Assembly (NCBI RefSeq): GCF_000003605.2
Contig: NW_003119425.1
Span: forward strand, 742,384 to 783,268
Source: Saccoglossus kowalevskii
Lineage: Eukaryota > Hemichordata > Enteropneusta > Harrimaniidae
Reading direction: 5' to 3'
Length of the DNA stretch: 40,885 nucleotides
In this document: positions 12,701-24,917 of the stretch, in pieces
Numbering within the stretch: position 1 is the stretch's first letter
How the letters are laid out: each line of letters opens with the position of its first letter
The notes under the pieces: generated by a model
The model's database searches: none
What the model saw: the letters and a program-made list of their open reading frames with translations, nothing else
What the model was told of the DNA's origin: nothing
Position numbers and translations under genes: made by a program

Positions 12701-14450
12701 ACAAAATCAATAGAAAGTAATCAATAACTAATTTCGCTGATACACAACAATAATTACATGATAAAACTGCTATCAGATGGCTTCTAAATAATTTAAAATT
12801 GAAATATTAGACTACCTTGTGGCTATTATTTGTTTGGTTAAATGTTACGTGTTCCCGTGATTAGTATTTTGCAAGTGCATTTTTCTCTCTGATGTCGCCG
12901 ACATAAAGCAATTAACCAAATTGTTTTAATAAGCAATTAGCGAGTATTTCTCATCGTTGCAGATGCTTCATTATATAGTTGAATAATTTAACAATAATTG
13001 TATCTGATATTAAGCTGAATTTGATGATGTCGAACTGTGGGTTGTTTCGCCTAGTTGTTATTTCTGTTTCGCTTACAGGTTAAAATGATTCGTAGATTCT
13101 TATCTTTTTGCACTTTTATTATTGCCATTAGAAAGCCAACAATGACAACAGAGAGCTTACTGGATATTTTTTCGAAAAAGTGGCGACGAAGGTGAAAATC
13201 GCAAAGGGGCGTGTTCTATTATTGAATCATTAGTTTTATGTTTAGCACTAGTAAGAAATCGTGAAGTAGCCTCTAAAGTACAATTCCAGTGCACGGTATG
13301 TCGAGCGAAATTCTTTTGAGAACGCATCTGGAATTAACATTATCTCCACTGCGGGATTAACCCGGTCTTTTGGTAGCCTTGCCGAAGGCACATTGCGTGT
13401 GTGATCTTAAATATTTATGCCTTGTCCGACGAAGGTAACAATAAAATAAAAACACTAATCTGCCAGAAATGTTCGGTAATTATTCAGCTGTTGGCAAGAC
13501 AGTTCTGACGCGAATATCGTAACTGTTGCTTCTTTACGAGCTAGCATGAGCCTGTAGATAGCAATAATCTTTTTTAAAGATTTAGGATTACTATGTAAAT
13601 ATGACCGGCATACCCAGTTAGTATGGCCTACGCAATATCGACACTATTCAAGCAATATGGTCTGAATTAAACGCTATTTTGGGGGACGAAAAAAATCGAT
13701 TCATTTCAACTATATTTAGTATACATCCGAACAAATAGTTACTAATTGGGATGAATCACAAATACAAAAATTGTTGTGATATTTAAGCATTTGCCATTGA
13801 ACTGCTATGCCGATATTATATTTATCATATTATTCACGATCATGCCTTGTTATTAATAGATTTGTAGCTAAGATGTTTTGCACAAATTCCGAAAACATAA
13901 GCCTACAGCGTTTACAAAAGCAAAAGCTCGGCACATGAAAATAAAAAATGTAAGACAGGAAATTGGAGATATTGCTACAGATTTGAAAGGAGCAATTCAA
14001 TCAACAGAGAATACGGATACAGGCTAAACAGTAGGAAAAATGCATTTACATGTTTTCAGCATTTGCTTTTTCAATTTTCGTTTTAATATTCGTTATTGAA
14101 AAAAATATGCTGTACTCCATAGAATTTGTCCTTCTTGGATGGATTTCTTTTTAATTATACACAAAACTTGAAAACATGATTTGTGTTTGAAGACATTGCA
14201 ATGTACTAACAAAGTATGTTGAAATACGGTGCTATAAGCAAAAGTAATTTATCACATAGAGAAACATTATCATTATTATTTAGTACAACATATTATTCAG
14301 TAGACATGCATAAAGACCATTTAGTGATTTCCGTGGCGTTAATTTATAAATAAAATGGTGTACAATCATGAAATGTATGTGCTAATGACAAATAGATACT
14401 TGCTAGTTATAGGATCATCATTTAAAAAAAGTCATTGATTCAAATAATAA
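9800..14450. other. AT-rich non-coding stretch, no gene recognised
   Basis: No credible gene. Noted inside: an AGGTGGCGAC motif on the minus strand at about 11421-11430; a TGGCGACG motif at 13181-13188; and a cluster of short hairpins at 13352-13435, the clearest being GCCTT/AAGGC around a 4-base loop at 13376-13389. The listed open frames (10538-10756, 10868-11116, 12533-12727) are AT-driven and show no motif. Confidence 0.65.
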
Positions 14451-14519
14451 GAGATTCCAAAATATTCTTAGTGTTCTGTGATTCATTCACTGATAATCAA
14501 GGAGTAGAATATAAAATTT

Positions 14520-15240
14520 TGTAGAATGTAGAACTAAAGCAGCAGAAATATTGCAAGCAATGCATGAGGGTTGGCTTGAAGATGATAGGATAGCGGAAAG
14601 TCAAAGTGGACTTTGAAACTGATGAAGCTTCGGTCATGTTAGGTACAAGACGACGAATCAGAATGTGCCATACCAAACAGAAACACACTATGCTGGTTAT
14701 AAAAGGAACAGTACAAAGAATTTGGATTTCGTGTGTACAGCTTTTCTGGCCATGTATAAATGATATCCCAAAATGGATGGGCCATCATGAAAGCAGCACT
14801 GAGAGGCTGCCGAACTGATTGCTCAGTTGGACAGCGTTCAAAAGGCAGACCAGTCATAAAAACAAAAGCAAAGGGTAAAAACGATTTCTGAGGATCTGAG
14901 CCCATGTTTATGTATGACGTTTCATATGACGAATGTTTACGACTGCTCACACAGCTGCCACTGCCATTCGAGGCCAGTGACAGCACAGCAAGAACAATAA
15001 ATTCAAATATTATTCTGACCAGGTCAGGCTAGCAGCTCTTCTTGAACAGCCTGGTGATAATAGACAGCAATTTCTTCACAGACGAGCAACCATTCGATAC
15101 AGCCAAACAGCCAAATTTCAAAATAACTATGAATTACAAAAGTCCTTGATCTTGAGAACTGGCCAGATGACTGGCAGAGTATGCGACATTATGAGATATA
15201 TGTCATTATGGATCACTACAGACCATTATTGGACAGAAAT
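14520..15240 (+). pseudogene. unassigned, GC-richer relic, possibly transposon-derived
   Basis: This patch is visibly richer in G+C than its flanks and gives protein-like strings that switch frame. One plus-strand frame contains FSGHV at 14742-14756, a stop, then 43 open codons to a TGA at 14889, including WAIMKAALRG and VGQRSKGRPV. The order GHV...A..AL.G...G.RS.GRP resembles the C-terminal tail of some LINE reverse transcriptases. A GRP motif also occurs in the linker of Tc1/mariner transposases, and a later frame reads FFTDEQPF, like the second catalytic block of those enzymes. The two readings conflict, so I leave the family open. The 115-codon minus-strand frame (14639-14986) is probably a by-product of the GC content. 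Confidence 0.25.
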
Positions 15241-15250
15241 GTTTAGAATA

Positions 15251-15296
15251 TTAGAATTTATATACGACAAATTTTAGAATTTATATGCGACGAATG
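15251..15296. repeat. imperfect 23-bp tandem duplication
   Basis: Two adjacent 23-base units share TTAGAATTTATAT, then differ at a few positions (tacgacaa versus tgcgacga). They lie just after the coding-like patch at 14.5-15.2 kb. Confidence 0.85.
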
Positions 15297-15863
15297 CACA
15301 GAGGTTATACTACTGTATTTTCAGCAGTTATCAAGACGGATGCAAACTTCGTCATATCAGTCACTATGATAACGCGTTTCGCAGCAACATACAAGTGAAT
15401 GTGCAAAAGCGAGTATTTTTTTGAGATTAGTATTAGTATAATTAGTAACATTTTTGCTGGTAAATAAACCATAAACTTAAACGCAGACCCTGCGATGTAA
15501 ATGGTCGCTCACGTTGCCTAGTGTCAGTCGTAAAACTGAGAATTATATTCCTCCTCCCGTGGGTCAACCAGATGATCATACATGGTTATGAGTATAATGA
15601 GTATGGCACTTACATGTACTGTTAAACAAATAATAAAAACAATAACAATATTATGGGGCACTTACTTTGAATGAACAACTTGTTTATCGCATGGGCAACC
15701 ATTTTCCACTTGACAACCAGTCATTTTTTTTTTATTTTGATTTTAACTAATAATCTTAGACAAAAATGCCTTGCTAGTAATTGTTTTGTTTTTATCTAGT
15801 TTGTAGATGATACGTGATACACGTGGTACATTTGTAAGCTGTTAAAACCACAATTATGCATGG

Positions 15864-15947
15864 TTTATTTTATTTTATTTTATTTTATTTTATTTTATTT
15901 TATTTTATTTTATTTTATTTTATTTTATTTTATTTTATTTTATTTTA
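15864..15947. repeat. perfect (TTTTA)16 pentanucleotide microsatellite
   Basis: A partial TTTA (15864-15867) is followed by sixteen uninterrupted TTTTA units (15868-15947). The absence of interruptions suggests a young or currently length-variable array. T-rich pentamers of this kind often arise from a retrotransposon poly(A) tail, but I see no identifiable element body next to it. Confidence 0.97.
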
Positions 15948-16164
15948 TATATTTAACCACGGCTTGCATAAATAATAACATGCCTTCAACCAATCACATC
16001 TAAGTATTCAGCAATAGACTACTTTCGGTTCACTGCCTGATCTCGTGTTATGCGTAAAAACGTGAAAACAGGACACAAGTCATAGAGTCGTAGTGACGCA
16101 TAGCAACGCGTTGGATTCGACAAACACGAAACTATTTTGGGGCATTTCAAAGTTTAATAATATG

Positions 16165-16380
16165 CTATACACACTTGATGATAGTTAATTTGGCTGTAGT
16201 AAGCACGTATCTCAACACGATACCCTTCTTTCCGGAAGCTCGGAATTTTGACATTGACATTGATGAGTCTTCAAATGTTTGGTCCGCGCCTATAAAGCAT
16301 TTTGCGAGATCTCGAAGTGAACGGACAATCACCTGCTGCTTATAAAATAATAATAGTTCCTGTCTGATATACAGATTTAT
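16165..16380 (-). other. unassigned open frame of 71 codons without a start
   Basis: Between in-frame stops the minus strand is open for 71 codons. From residue 14 or so it reads as ordinary protein: QQVIVRSLRDLAKCFIGADQ, then TFEDSSMSMSKFRASGKKGI. It has mixed composition, unlike the K/N/I-rich frames elsewhere. There is no usable ATG at the front; an acceptor-like tataagcagcag precedes GTGATT and could mark an exon border, but no donor is obvious before the stop. The opposite strand over the same bases has promoter-like words (an ETS-type CCGGAAG near 16235, TATAAAG at about 16291, a CGAGATCTCG palindrome at 16305-16314), so the patch could instead be regulatory. Family unknown. Confidence 0.2.
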
Positions 16381-19300
16381 TTACTATACAATAATTTGTA
16401 AGTAAAGTTCGAGATGTTAAGATGAAACATTAAATTTGCATTGTGCAGATGTTTAACGCCAGCAGTCGCCTGACCCAATGACGAGTGTCTTTATTTGTCG
16501 CAAGTGTGATATTATATAACACACTTTATATAGAAATACAACAAAGTAGATGTATTACGTACTAGTGCAGGGTAATAGGCACGACTGCGTTTAAATATAT
16601 GTTATAAAACATTACAAAGACTTGATTAAAAAGGCTTGAAATGGGTGATTACTGTTGAATAGCAGTGTTTTGTTTGGGGGAATTCTATATATTTCTCCAG
16701 AAAGTGTGTGTATAACAGTGAATGTTTCAGTGTGTTCGAAGATATGAATACACAAAATTACTCATGTTACTTTTTTTCGATTGCCAGAATGTATAGTATG
16801 AGACATATAGTAGTCTAGAGCTGTGTGTATACAGTTAAACAAGGCATATTCGTGATATCATAGATTTATTTAAATCGCTTGTCATACTCTTGAGACCGTC
16901 ACAGAAATATATCCGTTGCGGTTCTACAAATTCACGCGATTATTATGAAAAATGCATGCAGAGTAAAATGTATGCTATTCTCAATCATCTCCATGAGTAC
17001 TTGTGAATCATGGGTATAAATAACGAAATAATTAAATAGAGACACGATATGTTAATACTCGCATATATGTTGTACCATTTCAAAAAAATGCAGAATACAA
17101 TCATGTTTTGTTGGACACCCAATTGCTGCGAGTTTAACAGTGTTTTACTGTGAGTTAATATATTCGCAAATGTAAATCCATGTTTTACATATTTGCCGTG
17201 CGCATTCATGCATTCATGTCAATTTGAGTTTCTTTTAATAGTGTTTTTTATTACAATGATTAAAACACATAATTATAGCCGTGGCCTGAAATTATAGTGT
17301 AATTTGTTCCACTGATCTTACGAACATCGCTGAACCGTTTCGAGAGAATAGATTAATTGATTAAACAGCACGACTAAATATGAACACGTAGTAGCTAAGC
17401 TTCACGCACGTTTCACGTGGTACCTAATTTACCGCGGGCACGAATTGGATAGGAGGGGGGTCGACGTTGGTTAACTTTCGATCAGAGAAATATGCAGTAT
17501 TGGGAATATATTTTACTATAATACCAGCTTCAGTTTTTTTTTTCAAAAATGATAATTCTGTGTTGCCTTTGAAATTTAATGTAAACCAGAATATAATACG
17601 TAATATAATTTACATATTGGCAAACGTACTGGACATTTGTTAGATATTTCTGGAATACAAAATGGAAGTATGTAAATCCACACTCTGGCGCTAGCACGCA
17701 AAGGAAATACCTAATGTTAATGGAATACGACCTGTGAACTTGACACTCGGCTATTTCATTAGTGCATACATAATGAGTTACTGTAGCAATGTATTTGAGG
17801 GCCCCATATTATTTCTTGATATAATAATAGGCTACTATATATAAATATTATAGATTATATGTTGAAAGATATTATGTCACTTCATTGCGTCACACCTATC
17901 ATGGAAATATTAACGGTTACATGCAGTGGTACGGAGCAACTACATTAGCGTCAACATATATCATTATACCGATTCCATGTGAACGACGTAACTTTTCATT
18001 GGATATAAAAGCATTAAGCATACCCTATCATTGTTTATTTCCTAAGCCATTTCCATACGTACGACTAATCAAATAATTTCACGTGTTTCGCATTTCAATA
18101 CGTGTCGTATTCCACCGATCGGCAAGCCCGTTAATTGACATACAGGTTTTATTTTCCGGAAACCATATTGTAACGCAGTCGATATAGTAAAATGCGACAG
18201 TAGTTCTCCTACCTTTGAACGGATATATGCGTCTATCATGGTATTTTCCAGGCACAAGTGTCGACGTATGCAATCAGGATCGCATAAACATGTTGTTATT
18301 TATATTACAATTTATATTACAATTATCCACTATACCGAAACTCCGTTGGCGTTAAATGATCTCACTTCAGCAACTAAAGCAACCACGAGACTTCTTTGTT
18401 CTTCCACACTAAGTCATCCCGCACTTAATAATAAGCAATTGACGTTATGTATGTGTGACACGCTGTTGCGTGGAATTCAAATGATCCAACATTAGCATAT
18501 GAAACCCGCGCATAAAGCACGCAGCTGGACGGCTTGCTGGTTTCTGATCGGAGTTTAGCATTTGAGGCGGAGAGTCACGCTTAATATGTAGTTTATAATT
18601 AACCGACCGACAATGTCCTAATTATTTTCATACATATTCATAGTAATTTAAATTGATTAGAGTACTGTTCCATGCGTGTTGACTTTACTACTGGTAAGCC
18701 ACTGTTAAACATGTTGTCCGAGTGAGCGTAAAACTTATTAATTATGACAACAAACGCGGGTATATTGCAATTTTGTAATGACTGTGCTGTTGACAAAAGT
18801 ACTAGCTTATATGTTTCTGTGCAACTTGGGTAACGTTGTTGCGGACAACTCAGAGTCACTCGGGACCGTGCGTGTCACATATTGTTGACCCGTAGTACTC
18901 TTGTATATTTAATTGTAACGGAATTCTGTAGCTGGTGAAACATTATTCCATCAGTGGTTGTCATAGATTCCGTTAGATTTTTTTAAAAAACAGATTGAAA
19001 CGAGAGGGCGTATTATTTAACAGCAGATGCGAAAATACCAACACTACAAGGTGAAGAGAGTTTGTTTGTATGTTAGCCACGCATGAAATGTGCTGATCTA
19101 TTGGGACTCTAGTAGGCATCATATAAGGAAATGTTGAGTCACCATGATTGAAAAGTGTATTGACATTCATTTGTATTGTATTATATCAAGGTATGTGTTG
19201 TATAACGTATTGTGTCTCGATACCCTGAAACTCGTGGTCAATGATACAATGGACACACAGACTTTAACATTAACTGTAGCAAAATGTATTCTGCAATCCG

Positions 19301-19431
19301 TTGAGCGTTTTGAACTTCACCTGCATTATAAATACCAATACGTGCATGGTTACGTCTTCACAGTGAGCGTTTGAAATGTAGAAATAGGTAGGTTTAATCG
19401 GATAATAATAATTATAATAATTTTACACCAG
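16381..19431. other. AT-rich non-coding stretch, no gene recognised
   Basis: No supportable gene. A 12-bp tandem duplication (TTTATATTACAA twice) lies at 18299-18322. Frames at 17885-18076, 18238-18495 and 18638-18859 are short and without motifs. A CTCTGGCGCTAGC word occurs near 17685. Confidence 0.65.
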
Positions 19432-19506
19432 CCACGCAAACGTGGTGATCACTGTCTGTATATATACATATTCAGGCTCTGTTATGTGATTGGTCAGATG
19501 GGGCGG
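19432..19506 (-). promoter_or_regulatory. promoter-like cluster: GC box, CCAAT, TATA, hairpin
   Basis: Read on the minus strand the order is CCGCCCC (19506-19500), CCAAT (19493-19489), TATATATA (19466-19459), then a perfect CCACG/CGTGG hairpin with a 4-base loop (19445-19432) about where a transcript would begin. Order and spacing fit an RNA polymerase II core promoter. No open reading frame of note follows downstream, so it could drive a non-coding RNA, belong to a transposon, or be coincidence. Confidence 0.25.
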
Positions 19507-21159
19507 TGTTACACAATGTTACGCTGTTACTCAAATACGGAGACAAACAGCCAAATTGCTCTATGATGTGTAACAAAATAAAGAGATAATTATTGATTAT
19601 TTTCAATTGAGGAAAAACAGAAGTACATAAAGGGAATGTTATTCAGACGTTTACGAATGAACACACAAACTCGTGTGAGCATGGTACAACATGCAATTAT
19701 ATCGACCTTTTAATTAATTTAACAATTATAAAAATTATAATAATATTACTATGTTTACCAAACTGGTAATTACTAACAGTATGTAAGTACTGTTTAGTCA
19801 TATATGCGTCATGCTATATGACTGCATAGTGCATTGACATCAGGCAGGGATAAACCAGATATATTCAATATAATTTCGCACTATAACAATACGGATTATT
19901 GTCTCATGGTAAAATAAACTTTTCACAAATTGTGTAGTTCGTGATAACAGAGACTACAGTAACTGTCGACTGACAGGTGTAAAGCACGTTTAGTGGACTG
20001 ATCATAAAACTATTTAAAAACGTTAGTTCAGAGAACATAAAAACTAGTACATCAATGGGGGTAACTACGTCTTTGGTATTCGACACACGACTGGATAGTC
20101 AGACAGTAAACTCGTCAACTCAAACTTCGTATTTCTCCTACTAAACACAATGTAAAAGATTCAATTATAGGAGATATAAAAAAATGTTTATTTTATTCAC
20201 TCGGCGATTTTTAAAAACATGTTGCACATTTTTGTACGAAGACATTGCCAGCTATATTAGTTTTTAAATTGTTCAATAGACAAAATCAAAAGTCTATGTT
20301 TAGAAACAGCAGCACGTACGCGTTATAGGCTTGGCACCAAGATTTCACAATTCATAGAATGGCGATAAAAGTGAACACGCTATGGCGCTGTTGTCGGAAC
20401 TGGGAATGCGTTGATGAGGTCGGATGAAATGTGTACTATTTTTATACCTGTTTGTGGACGTAAGTAAATGGTATATTTTGTCCCGCCAAGTACAAATAAT
20501 TAAAATAATAACTTTTCAGGTGCCGCTAGATACAAAAGAAGTATCTGGAACAATGTCCCGGTTTGAGTGAAAATATTTTTTTTTAAATCGTACACAAATA
20601 ATTAACTGTATTTTAAAATGCAGTATAAGGCCATTCCCTTTGGCTGAACTAAATTTGTAGAATCAATAATTCGAGAATGGTCGGATTCAATTACAAGACG
20701 GCACTCAATATATCTCCAAATGGCATGAATCGGTCATGAGTCAGACAGTTTTTTATGGTTTTATATAGAACTACAGCTGATATGTATATTATAAATGTAA
20801 AACAATTACCTCATTGTTGGAGTGCAGTAATGTTGAATAACCGGAATGATATATCGGTTTTTCAGAATATTTAGAGTGTAGAAAAATAATTATGAGTTAT
20901 TAAATTGCAGTTACCGTTTTTTTTTTGCTTTTCGAATTATTCACATATTATGGGACGAGTTTTGGTACAACGGAGAACTGCTGCTCAAAATAAATACCGT
21001 TGAGATCTTTTGTTTTGAAAACCAGTATTGTCGAAATTTGAATTATTTATTTATTCAATAACTGATCTGAAGAGATACTATTGAAGTTAAATTATTAAGA
21101 CACACTCTATTCCTGTGTTGCATCCGTGGCCATGCCGAAACACACGATGACGTCATTGA
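19507..21159. other. non-coding stretch, no gene recognised
   Basis: No credible gene. At 20460-20519 a GTAAGT and a cttttcag acceptor-like site lie only 60 bases apart. Joining them would give a 23-residue frame, too little to call. A 20-bp motif shared with 25.2 kb is listed separately. Confidence 0.65.
20468..20491 (+). repeat. motif shared with 25217-25237
   Basis: ATGGTATATT, three extra bases (ttg), then tCCCGCCAAGT. The same two 10-base blocks occur at 25217-25237 separated by a single base. Twenty matching bases, half of them GC-rich, are unlikely by chance in this composition and suggest two members of a short dispersed repeat family. Confidence 0.5.
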
Positions 21160-21402
21160 TTAATTAAGTGCCATAACCTGGTTTGCAGATCGAAAGACCC
21201 GAAGGAAATTATATTCACTTGCGGTGACTTTAATCTCAGTAATATTGATTGGCGTGATTCTATAGAATATATCGCATTACACTATATAAGACAGTATCTT
21301 AGATTTGATTTGCTGAATTCGCATGAGATGTACATTTACTATATGTTGACTCACTTGTCAATTTCATTCGGTTTACGTCTTGCAGAAGTAGTGCTCTACT
21401 AG
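21160..21402 (+). pseudogene. LINE endonuclease fragment (endonuclease/exonuclease/phosphatase fold)
   Basis: An 80-codon frame, open from after a TGA (21157) to a TAG (21400), with no start codon of its own. It contains EIIFTCGDFNLSNIDW; the GDFN with its Asp and Asn (bases 21223-21234) followed by L.NIDW is the hallmark of the apurinic-type endonuclease domain of LINE retrotransposons of the CR1/L2/Jockey kind. The next 40 residues (RQYLRFDLLNSHEM) line up with the usual L...L....L linker. Known for the family: the domain nicks genomic DNA to prime target-primed reverse transcription. Here it is only an internal piece of about 80 residues where the full domain has about 220. No start or matching downstream reverse transcriptase follows, so it is a dead relic. 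Confidence 0.65.
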
Positions 21403-22242
21403 AATCCCTCAGAATTGCATTTAATTACAGAATTTTCGGTTCGGGTCATTTAAGGATGTTCCTATTACTATGACTTTTTAATCAAAATGTGTTTAGGTTT
21501 TTAAACTAAAGTCCTTATTGTGTAAAATTTGTAATTTTCATATCATATTTGATTTGACACGTATATGAAAATGGAACCAAACAGCCATAATAAGTAAATG
21601 TATCTTCTTGGTGATCTTATTGATATATTCACAAACAATTGGCATAGTTAATGACGTCACTCAACGAGTGATTTCATACATAACATCAATCTATACATAT
21701 ATTTCTTTGTAGAACATTGATTCACTTACTATATTGTTTTGTTTTCATTCAATAAAAACACAACACAGTGAATGTTAGAACCTTTCTGACCCCAAATACT
21801 ATTAAAAATGCAGAAGAATATAAATCGGCCTTACCGTAACGAATTTGCTTGAATTTGTATGCGTTATTGTTACGTATATTAGCTATCTAATGTGTCTTTG
21901 ATATTGAATAAACTTCCCACAATAAGAAAACAAGTTATGCTGGCAATAACAAATAAATCCGAAAATTGATTCTTCTAATGATTAGTATTGAAAACCAAAA
22001 ACAAATGCAAATACAATATTATGCTACACTTTATTTTTCTACACATATTATAAAGTTTATTATGACTAGGAGTATACAATTCATTATCTAAAAATAAAAA
22101 TTCTTTTCTTTTATGTGATAAATCGAAAGAAAAGGTTAGAAACAAAAATGTGGTTTTATTTAAGAATAAAAAAACATTTTTAATATCATTTCAATTATAA
22201 AAGTAACACAAAATCAATAAATAATAAGCTTCAATAATAATT
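21403..22242. other. non-coding stretch, no gene recognised
   Basis: AT-rich sequence following the endonuclease relic. No further LINE motif or terminal repeat was seen. Confidence 0.6.
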
Positions 22243-22443
22243 ATGAGTTTGAAAATAAGTGCCAAGAAACATGGTCTTATCTTAAATCGGATTGTGTCAA
22301 CTATATCAAAGCGGGCACGAGTGACTAACATAGGTGCGTATAAATATTCTATGATTTGGGGATTTCTGCTGACAATGACTGCTGACCTTGAAGTAAATTC
22401 TGGTAAACATACTTTTTCCCTTGTCCGAATATTTGTTTTTTAA
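22243..22443 (+). pseudogene. possible LINE ORF2 leader with degraded 2A-like motif
   Basis: A 66-codon frame whose middle reads WGFLLTMTADLEVNSGKHTF. The hydrophobic run followed by D-L-E-V-N-S-G-K (bases 22384-22407) resembles the N-terminal leader of many metazoan CR1/L2-type LINE ORF2 proteins, where the consensus is D-(V/I)-E-x-N-P-G-P. That sequence is a 2A-like ribosome-skipping signal in some elements. Here both prolines are replaced (S and K), so skipping is not expected. The frame stops soon after, at 22441. The match is short and could be coincidental. It lies 1.2 kb after the endonuclease relic on the same strand, whereas in an intact element it would lie before it. Confidence 0.35.
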
Positions 22444-23038
22444 CCTTTTAAATAAATTTATTATATATGTATGTATGTTACAAATATGTTATTATTATGC
22501 GTGTTCACATGAAACTTTTATTTGCGAAGTATATATGAGTGCAGTTTTCATGGTGTCATTATACTATTATATTTCCGCTATTATATAAATGTGCCTGTAG
22601 ACTAGTCACCTGATATGTATTGTTGTGTTTCATACATATCGCCATATACTATCATCTGGATTTGAATTTCTTTCAAAGTCATTAATTATTAGATATTTTC
22701 TTACTAAATAATTAAATACCGAGTAACTGAATATTTAACATCTTATATTATTGATAACTGCTATTGGATTAAGAACGTACCTATCATGACTGAACCCATA
22801 TATGATTGCACGCAGTTGTTTACCAATGTGAGATATGCACGAACACCGATGTTTTCTGATGGATGAGAGGGCGATGATTTTTTCAGCTGCACGTAACAAT
22901 ATTATTGTTAGAGAATAGTAAATGACAAACTATACAATCATACGATCATCTTTGCTATAGTTTATACATACAGTATAATAAATACGTAAGTACCATATTA
23001 GTCTAACATGTATCCCCGCACATCTTGTTTAATGGTAT

Positions 23039-23058
23039 ATATATATCCGGATATATAT
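23039..23058. repeat. perfect 20-bp palindrome
   Basis: ATATATATCCGGATATATAT is its own reverse complement, with CCGG at the centre. It could extrude as a cruciform or be a decayed TA microsatellite with a central substitution. A related string (atatatatccgg) occurs near 10572. Confidence 0.9.
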
Positions 23059-24905
23059 GTTTATATCAAGACCTGACCAAACACAAGCCCATGGGATAAT
23101 TGCGAAGCCAAGGTTGGAGATTACCATTTACTATACATATGGTATTTCAAGCCGATCAGTATTTGTATTTAGTTGTATGTGTAAGAAAAGAAAACACATT
23201 TATGTTAAGGTATAAAGATTCGTGTTGTGCTTCTACATAAAAATTTACAAATGTTGCGTCACTATTTTGCATTTATATCCTGAGCCTCGACTCGAAGGTG
23301 AGGAGGGATCAAGAATCGATGTGTAGATTTATCCCCAATATCGTTTGTTTTTGGGATGTATACAAATGAAACCTACATAAGCGCTGGCTATATGAATTAC
23401 TCGTATTAAGGATTGACATAGTATCAACAGACTCACGGCGAGATGCAGAAACAGCACCAGGAAACTGAAAGAGAGCCCAAAATAGCGCTAATTCCCCTCA
23501 TAACGTTTGGTCACACACAAAATATTTTTTTGATCAAACATACCTGCTTATACGACACTGGTGGCATGGTCATCAGTATGGAATGTGCGTACCGTAACTC
23601 TAGAGGTCAGACTGATTTAAAAGTTGGCTTTGACCAGAGAGGGCGAGTACACGTTATGTAAAGGTATAATACAAGCAAGACGCGAGGGCGCTTTGCAATA
23701 TTAATGGACACCAATTTTTAGATTAAATGACTGTACAAAAAATTACAATGCTATACCTTTAAATCGATAAATTTATATGATAATAATAATATATTTGAAT
23801 ATTTATCAACATATAATTTTCATGTGTTCATCAATTAAAAACACAATCTGGTTTTACGACTCGCACTACCTGTGTAGAGCGTAACTTTTCAAACTTATAT
23901 CAAACGTTAGTATTTCCGAAATGATAAAATATATAGTTAATCAGTGTACATCAAATAAAGCAATTTTGAATTATTCATTCAGCTTAATGAGCTGGGAATA
24001 ATTGTCAAATAATTTATTGTTTTATATTTGAAATATTTTGTTTGTAATATACCATACATTTCCACTAGAGATTAATTATTGAAGTAAAGTTCTCTGTGTT
24101 CAATCTACGGATTACGTCCACTGAGGTGAGACATGAAGTACATTTTGACCTTCGATGTAAATTCATTATCATTTCCTTTATTGTTCTGATCTAACATTTC
24201 ATGTGACATCGTTGTTTGCAAGTGGCAATCATTGCGTTCTTCACACATATGGACAATCTGGTTGACTGTCCATCCATAACATTGAACTAACCTTCGAGAA
24301 GTTGCATGTTTATAGCGAAAACTTATTCCACATGTAAGTCACTTGTTGTATCGTCTTATATATCTCTGGCCCAGACTGTGGTCGTCGATATAACTAGAGA
24401 GAAAAAGATAAATCAGTGGAAGCCAGGGTTTCATAATTGTACTATAGTCTAATAACAGTAAAACATACTGCAGTGTACATCGTAACTAATGTTTTAATTG
24501 CTGATGGGTGTTGGTTTTTACATGTCATCTTAATGTGTACCTTAATTAGTGTAAAATGTGTTAATAATCCACACTGTGTGCAATGTGTTATTAGTATATA
24601 ACCCAATTTCAAATCACTTATATATCAAACATACCTTTCTGTGATAAAATGTGCATTTCAAAATGAAATGGCGCCCTCAATCGATGTATATTCTGTAGAC
24701 GTGTTGATATCTCGGCAATGCCTCTTTATTTGCCATATCATGACCTAAAAATAAAATCTATAATCTAGTTTTATAAAATTGGTCATTATTGGTGGTAAGT
24801 GGTATATTATTAATAGCTCAACAATGTGAAATAAATAATAGATTAATTAGTTGATAATCAACGTAAGTTAGCGGGATTATCGTAGTCATATACAACATAA
24901 TACGT

Positions 24906-24917
24906 TAGGTGGCGCTA
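24906..24917 (+). promoter_or_regulatory. CTCF-like motif TAGGTGGCGCTA
   Basis: TAGGTGGCGCTA matches the core of the bilaterian CTCF recognition sequence (AGGTGGCGC). Aligned to the 15-base consensus CCASYAGRKGGCRSY I count 12 matches, all misses being in the 5' third. It points rightward, towards the oppositely oriented site at 25992-26006. A motif match is not proof of binding. Confidence 0.35.

Noticed and set aside
20383-20572. Mini-gene with signal-peptide-like start and a 60-base intron
   Set aside because: The intron is too short to trust, the total product is 23 residues, and the region carries a repeated motif that explains some of the GC content.
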